From Polytrichum commune (lineage: Eukaryota > Streptophyta > Polytrichopsida > Polytrichales > Polytrichaceae): a stretch of DNA of 64,000 nucleotides. Shown here piece after piece: positions 1 through 9,725 of the stretch; the stretch's first letter is position 1, and each line of letters starts with the position of its first letter. The translations under genes and the position numbers were made by a program. The notes under the pieces were generated by a model. The model made no database searches and was not told the DNA's origin. It saw only the letters and a program-made list of their open reading frames with translations. The stretch spans positions 22,260,001-22,324,000 of the forward strand of contig OX485803.1 in the NCBI GenBank assembly GCA_950295325.1. Direction: 5' to 3'.

Positions 1-687
1 GCAAAATTCATAGACATTATCCGCAATTTGAAGACTCCTACGAACTACGCTGGCCAACTTGCAAAATGCATTGCGTCGGATGGGGACTTGAAGGGGCTGA
101 AATCTCATGACTACCATGTCTTGATGCAACAATTGCTCCCCTTGTGTTTGCGCACTCTCTTAGACAGGGATACGCGGGTGGCAATAATACGGCTTAGCCG
201 GGTGTTTGTACGATTGTGCGCAAAATCCGTAGATCCCTCGTCCATGGAACAGTTATTGGAGTACACAGCTGAGACTCTATGCATGCTAGAGATGGTTTTT
301 CCACCTTCATTCTTTGATGTCATGTCGCACCTCCCCATTCACCTGGTGCAGCAGTTGGATATATGTGGTCCCGTACACACCCGATGGATGTATCCTATTG
401 AGCGGTACTTGAAGAGACTGAAGGGCTATGTTAGGCAACGAGCAAAACCTGAGGGATCCATGGCGAGGGGGTACACAATAGAGGAGGCGTTAGGATTTTG
501 CACAGAGTACATGCAAGACTGTGAGCTAACACGCAGGAGGACTTGGGACGACGAGGAGGAAGTAGGGGCCAAGAGTGAGGTCGCGGAGGGTACAGGTCGA
601 TATCAACTCTTGACATCAGAGCTGAGGACACGGATTCACGAGTTTGTTCTCACGAATGCTGAGCCTCTACAGTCATACAGAGAGTAA
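1..687 (+). CDS. CACTA TNP2-like transposase, DUF4218 exon (5' partial)
   Basis: Frame 1 is open from the first base, so the N-terminal catalytic part lies upstream of the window. The translated block has the DUF4218 hallmarks of CACTA transposases: GLKSHDYHVLMQQLLPL near 93-145, a PPSFFDVMSHLPIHLVQQL stretch at about 300-357, and WMYPIERYLKRLKGYVRQRA at about 385-445. The frame meets TAA at 685-687, but GTAAGC at 684 is a good splice donor, so the exon may end at 683 and join the DUF4216 exon near 1016. The product would be a nuclear transposase that cuts at CACTA termini. Family is clear; the splice is inferred. Confidence 0.8.
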   Translation, partial: AKFIDIIRNLKTPTNYAGQLAKCIASDGDLKGLKSHDYHVLMQQLLPLCLRTLLDRDTRVAIIRLSRVFVRLCAKSVDPSSMEQLLEYTAETLCMLEMVFPPSFFDVMSHLPIHLVQQLDICGPVHTRWMYPIERYLKRLKGYVRQRAKPEGSMARGYTIEEALGFCTEYMQDCELTRRRTWDDEEEVGAKSEVAEGTGRYQLLTSELRTRIHEFVLTNAEPLQSYRE

Positions 688-917
688 GCATCACATGTTT
701 TAGTCATGCACTCTGTCTAGAAGGGACAATGTGACTCTATAGTCAACAAAGGTCTATTGCGTATTAATTCCAGTCATCATATTGCAACACATGACTAACA
801 GATAGTAAGCATCACATGTTTTAGTCATGCACTCTGTCTAGAAGGGACAATGTGACTCTATAGTCAACAAAGGTCTATTGTGTACTAATTTCAGTCATCA
901 TATTGCAACACATGACT
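684..917 (+). repeat. 121-bp tandem duplication in the CACTA intron
   Basis: Two nearly identical copies start at 684 and 805, each beginning GTAAGCATCACATG. A few substitutions separate them (for example attgcgtatt against attgtgtact). Both copies contain TAGTCATG-type motifs like those of the subterminal region. The unit begins exactly at the candidate splice donor of the preceding exon, so the duplication copied that donor. Confidence 0.85.
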
Positions 918-1015
918 AGGGAATTAGATGTTGATGACGTTTACATTTATCTGCCGGCTGTTTTTGTTATGTAAAAAAATTCCATCCACTGTGGCTTCCA
1001 ATCAGACGTCACTAC

Positions 1016-1861
1016 TTGGAGATGGAAGCGCGGCACAGAATGCGTGCAGAGATACGTCGTCGATCACGGGGCAGAAGAGCAGAGTATCCAGCAATCGCAA
1101 GGAATGAGCAGTTTTCTGAGTGGCTTCCAATCGCGGTGCAACGGGATGTGGCAGCAGGCACAGAGGTCCATGAAGATATTCTTGGCCTTGTCCTACCACC
1201 TTCATGCGAGGCAAAATCGTATCGCAGCATGTATGCATACGGGAACCATATACGTGTGCGAGGAGCAGAGGGCCACTTGTCAACGTGCGACAGCGGAGTA
1301 GCTGCAACATTCTCACAATCTTGCCGTTCCAGCAGAAAGGACAAGAATCACAGGCTTGCGAACGTGGAGTACGTGGGGTGGGTTGAAGAGATTATTGGGG
1401 CTGACTATGGGAAGTTCGAAATACTCCTACTGTATTGCAAGTGGGTCCGCGCCACGTGGATTGGGCCACGGGCAACTATGAAAAGAGATGAGTACGGTTT
1501 CACTCTCGTGAACATTGACCGTACCATTCCGTACTCATCAGATTCGTTTGCGTTTCCTCTTCATGCTCAACAGGTCTTCTTTGTTGACGATGTGGCACAT
1601 CCTGGATGGAAGGTAGTTCTACGCAAAGAGGCACGAAGTGTGAGAGTGACTTCCATGGCTGAAGGAAGACCAGATCTACACTGCCTAAGCTTATGCGACG
1701 ATGTTGTAACTCAGGGATTGATGGCACATCATGTCGCTGATGATACCGTAGCAATGCCACCTGTTTTATCAAGTTCCAGGGAGCTTTCTAGCAACGAGGT
1801 GCAGCTTGCTATGCAAATGGAGGATACAGAGGCAGACTACAATGATGAATCACCACAGTAG
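1016..1861 (+). CDS. CACTA transposase C-terminal exon, DUF4216
   Basis: An open frame of 281 codons begins with ATG at 1019-1021 two codons inside the frame and ends with TAG at 1859-1861. If spliced, it is entered from an acceptor such as ATCAG near 1004. It carries the DUF4216-type pattern that follows DUF4218 in CACTA proteins: SYRSMYAYGNHIRVRGAE, then DSGVAATFSQSCRSS, then EYVGWVEEIIGADYGKFEIL and FVDDVAHPGWKVVLRKE. The acidic tail resembles other plant TNP2 proteins. With the preceding exon it forms the 3' part of one transposase gene. No internal stop is seen, so the element could be recently active. Confidence 0.75.
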   Translation: MEMEARHRMRAEIRRRSRGRRAEYPAIARNEQFSEWLPIAVQRDVAAGTEVHEDILGLVLPPSCEAKSYRSMYAYGNHIRVRGAEGHLSTCDSGVAATFSQSCRSSRKDKNHRLANVEYVGWVEEIIGADYGKFEILLLYCKWVRATWIGPRATMKRDEYGFTLVNIDRTIPYSSDSFAFPLHAQQVFFVDDVAHPGWKVVLRKEARSVRVTSMAEGRPDLHCLSLCDDVVTQGLMAHHVADDTVAMPPVLSSSRELSSNEVQLAMQMEDTEADYNDESPQ

Positions 1862-2805
1862 GACTGTAGGAGCCCAACTACTATCTGTAGAATTTTGGTA
1901 CAGCAAAAGAGTAGTCACAGAGATTGCACACTTAACAAATTAAAGTTGTATGGACAAAGGGGGTTCATTACCAATATAAGTAAAGGAAATTGTGTCTGTG
2001 ACTATGTTATATCGCAGTCATGACTGAATCCAGTAAAGAAAACTGTCCACATGGCTACGTTATTTTGCCAACACTTTGGCATCTCAAAAAAGTATGGGAA
2101 GGTGATCAATAACGGCTTTGTTGTGAGCATGGGAATTCTGTAGCCTGGTTAAGCATACACGGCAATGTCGTGCATCTGAAAAGAAAGTGGGAAGATATTC
2201 CAAGTGGAATCATGATTTCTGGACGCCCAAGCCAATTACTTACTAATTTTTGAAGGTGTGTTTAGTTCCTGTTTCTATGATGGGGTGCCTCTAAAATGAC
2301 ACGTGATCATGTTTGCGCGCAGACATGGTAGTGTTGAATAGACGAGCTATTATGTAAGTGAAGATTATAGACCTACTTCTATATCACAACACTCACCCAT
2401 GGAGCCAACGACTAGAGGACTTCAAAATCATCTGATTGAAATATATGACAACTATTAGTCAGTTCATTTACTACAGGAAGTCATGTAGTCACCCAAACCA
2501 ACTCTCTTACTGCAGTAAGACATACATAACGCATTAGCATTAGCATGACTACACATAGTGAGCACATTAGCATGACTACACATAGTGAGCACTCATAGCA
2601 TGACTCTGGGAACCGGGCAGGAGAACATATGTCCCGTTCCCGTAGACGTTCCCACCCAGGTCCTCAAAAATATGACTACGTATATGACTAGACCATGACT
2701 GGACCCTCTTAGGACTGATTTTAGACTAAACCAATGACTGAGGTGACTACATAGTCATATGCCCTTAGTCACATCCGGTCACATTGGGCTGGTTTTCTTG
2801 TAGTG

Positions 2806-3181
2806 TAATAAATGTTAACTATGATCGTTTCCCGAGGGTTAACATTTGAGGGTGAACATTATAGAAAGTGTTGTGTGGTGTGCAACTTAAGTATTATTGA
2901 GTATTTATGATTTAGTGAAACAAGGAGGAGGTGTGTGAGGCACCAACTTTATATTTGAATGGGTGGATGCTACATTAGCGGTTAAGATTGTGAGAGGCAT
3001 ACCGTTTAGGGATACTTGAACTATACTTAAGGGCTAATCCACAAACTAAAAATATTTACAATAATAATTGAAAAATGCAATGCGGGTTGACATTATGGGA
3101 ATGAAATAAAGAAGAGCAAGTATGAGACTTGCGCCGGAAATCTAAAAGCCAAAAATAATACAATCCAATACAAAATGGAGT
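2806..3181. other. AT-rich intergenic DNA
   Basis: Between the CACTA end and the 3' end of the methyltransferase-like gene. No gene, repeat or RNA was recognised. Confidence 0.6.
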
Positions 3182-4489
3182 TCAAGGAATAAACTCATCC
3201 TCACTCTCCGAAGCACTTTGATCTATGTATCTAAGTACTCTTGGATCGTATATCTCACGTGGACTAGAAGAGGCACTAGAGCTATGGGAGGAGTATTTGG
3301 CATAAGCTACTGCCATATCCTCGGCATAAGAAGGAAGTCGCATGGTAGGACTAGTCGGCGAGCCGAAGTATTGATCCATCAGACTGCACCAACAGAGGAG
3401 AAATTACGATTGTTAGAATACTTCCAATCAAATGCAACATACTCAACATTAAGTTTAAGATGACAACAAACTTACTCACATAGATTAACTGCACCCTGTT
3501 GAGGGAGGGCATCGTCGTCGTCCTTGTCAAGGTCTACAACGTGAGTTGGATCGATCCCTAGAGACTCCGAGGCTGCGACCTGTATTGGGTGCAAAATTTC
3601 TTCGTACAATTCCTTGTCTCCCTCAAGTGCCACTATTGCCCTGTTAGTAGATTGTGCTGCAAGAACCGAGGCACTTACAAAGAGCAAAACAAATGAATTA
3701 GTAGAAGGTGATTGAATTGCCTAAGTCTAGAGGCATGGGAATGTTACACAAATTACTCATACCAGTTCCAGCAGTGAGGTCACATATAATCCCGCCTGGA
3801 GGGCTAAGGCCACTGATTAGAAGCTGGAGCAGGGACACTGCCTTCTCTTTAGGGCCCCTCCAAAATGTGTCACCGTCGTTGAGCTTGAGTGCAGTATCAG
3901 AGGTGACAATGTTGAAAAGAACGTCATCATTTGCAAGGTCAACATCTTCAAATTTGTCACTGGAAGAAATAACAAACTCCTTGGGTGGCCTAAGCAAAGG
4001 TGTGGAGAAAAATCGAACCAATACGATTGCTTTGAATTTCAGAGTCTGGACATCAAACATAGGCCTCGAATTGTTAGCAATGTGATTGAAAGTATGAATG
4101 ACTTCGAACTTGAAGAGTGGGAAATGGCTACAATTACTCACCCGCTTAGAGTTATGCATAGGGTGAGTGAGGTGTAGAGAATTAACGATGGTCCATTCCT
4201 CCTTGACCTCCAAGTTGTTGTTGTAGAGAAAGCTCAAGACCTCCTTCTTTATTTGCACACTGTTAGGATAAAATAAGAGGAGTGCGCCATCGTCGTGAAG
4301 ATAGCCCTGACAAAAACCAATGGTGAACTTGATAAAGTTCTGAACCTGCTTATTCCAATTTGGAACTTGCCCCGGGAATTCAGAAACTCCTGGGACAGGC
4401 AAACCATCAAGATACTCTGCAATGACGAGGTCCACCGCAGCCTTATGCAACACCTTGCCGGAGAAGAAGAATTCCCTGGATGCTCCAAG
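3182..4489 (-). CDS. DNA N4/N6-methyltransferase-like protein, C-terminal half (5' partial)
   Basis: Exon A runs 4489-3763 from acceptor CTTTTTAG to donor GTATGAG. It encodes LGASREFFFSGKVLHKAAVD, a GYLHDDGALLLFYPN strand, then FWRGPKEKAVSLLQLLISGL and motif I, DLTAGTG. Exon B starts at 3656 after TTCTTGCAG in matching phase and continues NRAIVALEGDKELYEEILHP. This order (KP-like segment, D-x-x-AGTG, then R-x-x-VALE-D-x-x-LYEE) is the C-terminal half of class-beta SAM-dependent DNA methyltransferases. A last exon near 3383-3182 would give a Ser-rich acidic tail ending SESEDEFIP, but the B-C junction does not resolve. The catalytic DPPY-type motif should lie further 5' and is not seen. The upstream side is satellite DNA, so the gene is either truncated or has a very long intron. 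Confidence 0.5.
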
Positions 4490-4499
4490 CTAAAAAGAA

Positions 4500-7400
4500 A
4501 AAACCCTTGAACGGCATATCTCGAGAGGGTGCCGTTAACAAAAAAATTGATTTTCATTACCATATCAAGCATCCTAATATGACCATTAACCAAGAATTAA
4601 ATGAACGTAGCGGATCCACCTATATGACCAACCTGAAATTTCTAACCATATTCGGTCATCCTAAACCTATTAGTGCATATCCAGGCCATATATGAGCACC
4701 AAAAAAATAAAAATAAAAGTCCCCCGAGGGGGGTGCCGTAAACGGCAACTCTCGGGGGTCCCACATATTAACCTCAAAATCTTATATTTATGAGTGTATT
4801 ATGCATCCTAATATGACCATTAACCAAGCTTTAAATGACTGTAACGGGTCCGAATATATGACCAACCTGAAATTTCTAGCCATATTGACTTACCCTCAAC
4901 CTTAGAGTGCATAAACAGGCCATATTCAAGCACCAAAAAAATCAAAAAAAAAACCCCCGAGGGGGGTGCCGTTAACGACACCTATCGGGGGCAGCACATT
5001 ATAACCTCAAAATCTGATATTTATGAGTATATTATGCATCCTTATATGACCTTCAACCAAGACCAAAATCAACTTAAGGGAGTCCGAATATATGACGCAC
5101 CTGAAATTTATGGCCATATTGACTCATCCTCAACCTTACAGTGTGTAGACATGCCATTTTCAAGCACCAAAAAATTCAAAAAAAAGACCCCCGAGGGGGG
5201 TGCCGTTAACGGCACCTATCGGGGCAGCACATTATAACCTCAAAATCTGATATTTATGAGTATATTATGCATCCTTATATGACCTACAACCAAGACCAAC
5301 ATCAACTTAAGGGGTCCGAGAATATGACCAATGAGCAATTTCTAGCCATATTGACTTACTCTCAACCTTAGAGTGCATAAATAGGCCATTTTCAAGCACC
5401 AAAAAAATAAAAAAAAGACACCCAAAAGGGGTGCCGTTAACGGCACACCTCGGGGCCACCACATTATTAAAAAAAAAATTAGAAAAAAAATTAATTTAAT
5501 TTTTTAAAAAGAAAAAAAAATCCCCCGAGGGGGGTGCCGTTAACGGCACCTCTCGAGGGCACCACAGTTTATCCTTACAATATGATATTTATGAGTATAT
5601 TCTACATCCTTATATGACCTTCAACCAAAACCAAAATCAACTTAAGGGGTCCGAGTATATAACCCACCTGAAAATTCTAGCCATATTGACTCATCCTCAA
5701 CCTTACAGTGTGTAGAGAGGCCATATTCAAGCACCAAAAAAATTAAAAAAAAAAGCCCCCTCGGGGGGTGCCGTTAACGGCACCCCTCGGGGGCACCACA
5801 TTTTATCCTCACAATCTGATATTTATGAATATATTATGCATCCTTATATGACCTTCAACCAAGACTAAAATAACCTTAAGGGGGTCCGAGTATATGACCC
5901 ACCTGCAATTTCTGGTCATATTGACTTAGCCTCAACCTTAGAGTGCATAAACAGGCCATTTTCAAGCACCAAAAAAATAAAAATAAAAGACACCCAAAAG
6001 GGGTGCCGTTAACGGCATCCCTCGGGGGCACCACATTATAAAAAGAAAAAAGAAAAAAGAAAATAATTTAATTTTTTTTAAAAAAAAAAAAAAACCCCCG
6101 ATGGGGGTGCCGTTGACGGCACCTCTCGAGGGCACCAGAGTTTATCCTTACAATCTGATATTTATGAGTATATTATGCATCCTTATATGACCTTCAACCA
6201 AGACCAAAATCAACTTAAGGGTGTCCGAGTATATAACCCACCTGAAAATTCTAGCCATATTGATTCATCCTCAACCTTACAGTGTGTAGAGAGGCCATAT
6301 TCAAGCACCAAAAAAATAAAATAAAAAGCCCCCGAGGGGGTGCCGTTAACGGCACCTCTCGAGGGCACCACAGTTTATCCTTACAATCTGATATTTATGA
6401 GTATATTATGCATCCTTAGATGACCTTCAACCAAAACCAAAATTAACTTAAGGGGGTCCGATTATATGACCCACCTGCAATTTCTGGCCATATTGACTTA
6501 GCCTCAACCTTAGAGTGCATAAACATGCCATTTTCAAGCATCAAAAAAATAAAAATAAAGACCCCCAAAGGGTGTGCCGTTAATGGCACCCCTCTGGGGC
6601 ACCACATTACAACCCCAAAATCTGATATTTATGAGTATATTGTGCATCCTTATATGACCTTCAACCAAGACCAAAATCAACTTAAGGGGGTCCCAATATA
6701 TGACCAACGAGCAATTTCTAGCCATATTGACTTACCCTCAACCTAAGAGTGCATAAACAGGCCATTTTCAAGCACCAAAAAAATAAAAATAAAGACCCCG
6801 AAAGGGGGTGCCGTGAACGGCACCCCTCTGGGGCACCACATTACAACCTCAAAATCTGATATTTATGAGTATATTGTGCATCCTTATATGACCTTCAACC
6901 AAGACCAAAATCAACTTAAGGGGGTCCCAATATATGACCAACGAGCAATTTCTAGCCATATTGACTTACCCTCAACCTAAGAGTGCATAAACAGGCCATT
7001 TTCAAGGACTTAAAAAAAAAAAAAAAACCCCCAATGGGGGTGCCGTTAACGGCACCTCTCGGGGGCACCACTTTATAACCTCAACATCTGAACTTTATTA
7101 GCGGATTAAAGACCATGCTTATACAATTAAGACATATAAAGAACCTAGGGGGTCCACAAATATGAGCAATCAGGAATTTCTAAGAATATTCAGTCGTCTT
7201 AAACCTTATAATGCACAAAGAGGCCATATACAAGCATCAGAAATATCAAAATAAAGTCCCCTGAGGGGGTGCCGTTGACGGCATCCCTCGGGGGCACCAT
7301 ATTACAACCTCAAAATCTGATATTTATGAATATATTATGCATCCTTATATGACCTTCAACCAAGACCAAAATCAACTTGAGGGGGTCCCAATATATGACC

Positions 7401-9460
7401 AACGAGCAATTTCTAGCCATATTGACTTACCCTCAACCTAAGAGTGCATAAATAGGCCATTTTCAAGCACCAAAAAATAAATAAAAAAACCCCCAATGGG
7501 GGTGCCGTTAACGGCACCTCTCGGGGGCACCACATTACAACCTCAAAATCTGATATTTATGAGTATATTATGCATCCTTATATGACCTTCAACCAAGACT
7601 AAAATCAACTTAAGGGGGTCCGAGTATATGACCCACCTGCAATTTCTGGTCATATTGACTTAGCCTCAACCTTAGAGTGCATAAACAGGCCATTTTCAAG
7701 CACCAAAAAAATAAAAAAGAAGACACCCACAGGGGGTGCCGTTAACGGCACCCCTCGGGGGCACCACTTTATGTCCTCACAATCTCATATTTATGAGTAT
7801 ATTATAGATCCTTATATGATCCTTAAGGGGTTCCGAATATATGACCCATCTAAAATTTCTAGCCATATTGACTCATCCTCATCCTTACAGTGTGTAGACA
7901 AGCCATTTTCAAGCACCAAAAAAATAAAAAATAAAACCCCCGAGGGGGGTGCCGTTAACGGCATCTCTCGGGACACCACATTACAACCTCAAAATCTGAT
8001 ATTTATGAGTATATTATGCATCGTTATATGACCTTCAACTATGACTAAAATCAACTTAAGGGGGTCCGAGTATATGACCCACCTAAAATTTCTGGCCATA
8101 TTGATTTTACCCTCAACCTTAGAGTGCATAAACAGGCCATTTTGAAGCACCAAAAAAATGTAAAAAAAGACCCCCAAAGGGGGTGCCGTTAACGGCATCT
8201 CTCGGGGGCACTACATTACAACCTCAAAATCTGATATTTATGAGTATATTATGCATCCTTATATGACCTTCAACCAAGACTAAAATCAACTTAAGGGGGT
8301 CCGAGTATATGACCCACCTGCAATTTCTGGCCATATTGATTTTACCCTCAACCTTAGAGTGCATAAACATGTCATTTTCAAGTACCAAAAAAATTAAAAA
8401 ATGACCCCCGAAGGGGGTGCCGTTAACGGCACCCCTCGGGGGCACCACTTTATATCCTCACAATCTGAACTGCACTTTCATATCAAGCACCCTGTTCTGT
8501 CCTTCAACCAAGACCAAAATGAACTTAGGGGGTCCGAGTATATGACCCATCTGCAATTTCTAGCCATATTGACTCATCCTCAACCTTGCAGTGTATAGAC
8601 AGGCCATTATCAAGCACCAAAATAATCAAAAAATAAACCCCCGATAGGGGTGCCGTTAACGGCACCGCTCGGGGGCACCACATTACAAACTCCACATCTG
8701 ATATTTATGAGTATATTGTGCATTCTTATATGACCTTCAACCAAGACCAATATCAACTTAAGGGGGTCCGAGTATATGACCCACCTAAAATTTCTAGCCA
8801 TATTGACTCACCCTCAACCTTACAGTGTGTACACAGGCCATTTTCAATCACCAAAAAAATAAAAAAAAGACCCCCGAGGGGGGTGCCGTTAACGGCACCT
8901 CTCGGGGGCACCACTTTATATCCTCACAATCTGAACTTCACTCTCATATCAAGCACCATGTTCTGTCCTTCAACCAAGACCAAAATGAACTTAGGGGGTC
9001 CGAGTATATGACCCACCTGCAATTTCTAGCCATATTGACTCATCGTCAATCTTGCAGTGTATAGACAGGCCATTATCAAGCACGAAAATAATCAAAAAAT
9101 AAACCCCCGAGGGGGGTGCCGTTAACGGCACCGCTCAGGGGCACCACATTACAAACTCAACATATGATATTTATGAGTATATTGTGCATTCTTATATGAC
9201 CTTCAACCAAGACCAATATCAAGTTCAAGGGGTTCGAGTATATGACCCACCTAAAATTTCTAGCCATATTGACTCATCCTCAACCTTACAGTGTGTAGAC
9301 AGGCCATTTTCAAGCACCAAAAAAATAAAAATAAAACCCCCGAGGGGGGTGCCGTTAACGGCACCTCTCGGGGGCACCACTTTATATCCTCACAAACTGA
9401 ACTTCACTCTCATATCAAGCACCCTGTTCTGTCCTTCAACCAAGACCAAAATGAACATAG
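4500..9460. repeat. Palindrome-bearing satellite array, about 22 monomers of about 233 bp
   Basis: Successive copies centre on GTTAAC at 4534, 4971, 5205 and so on to 9354, mostly 230-236 bp apart. Each monomer has an A-rich stretch, then a hairpin whose arms read CCCCCGAGGGGGGTGCCGTT and AACGGCACCTCTCGGGGG, then conserved blocks such as TTATGAGTATATTATGCATC, CTTATATGACCTTCAACCAA and AGCCATATTGACTCATCCTC. Two short-spaced hairpin pairs (about 5435/5540 and 6007/6107) enclose the same AT-rich filler, showing higher-order duplication of about 572 bp. Some centres are mutated (GTTGAC, GTGAAC, GTAAAC) with the arms retained. Short open frames inside are by-products of the repeat. Confidence 0.9.
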
Positions 9461-9725
9461 GGTTGTCAAGTAGAATGTCTACCATGACTTGATTGATATA
9501 ATTTGGTATATCTTGACAGCCTTTCTGCTCCCTTTCAGACTCCTTGGTTTAGGGTGGGTCATTTTTAGAAGTATTTATTCATGCTTTCCTTCATTGTTCA
9601 TCCGTCATTTGGATCTGTCCATCATTGTTGTCTTTGGCCATTCATTTCCAATAAATAGGTTTCCCACAATGTTGAGAAACCTCTTCCATATTTCCATCAC
9701 CGCGCAAGGCCTCATTCCCCTCATC

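Larger units (their letters stand above)
1..2805 (+). mobile_element. CACTA (En/Spm) DNA transposon, 3' portion
   Basis: The left end lies outside the window. The right end is the terminal motif TTTTCTTGTAGTG at 2793-2805, the reverse complement of the classic CACTACAAGAAAA terminus. The next three bases are TAA, which should match the 3-bp target duplication at the missing left end. Two transposase-type coding blocks (DUF4218, DUF4216) lie inside. Between 1900 and 2790 the motif family TGACTA, CATGACTAC and TAGTCAT recurs many times in both orientations, as expected of subterminal transposase-binding repeats. The 1862-2792 stretch holds no gene. Confidence 0.85.

Noticed and set aside
1002-1386. 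Overlapping frames in other phases across the DUF4216 exon
   Set aside because: Shadows of the real frame, which matches the domain.
4500-9460. CRISPR-like array of spaced palindromic repeats
   Set aside because: The spacers are homologous to each other and about 190 bp long, and the genome is eukaryotic; this is a satellite, not a CRISPR.
4480-9492. Many short open frames in the satellite (for example 8718-9011)
   Set aside because: They recur with the monomer and end at its hairpins or A-runs; no coding signature.
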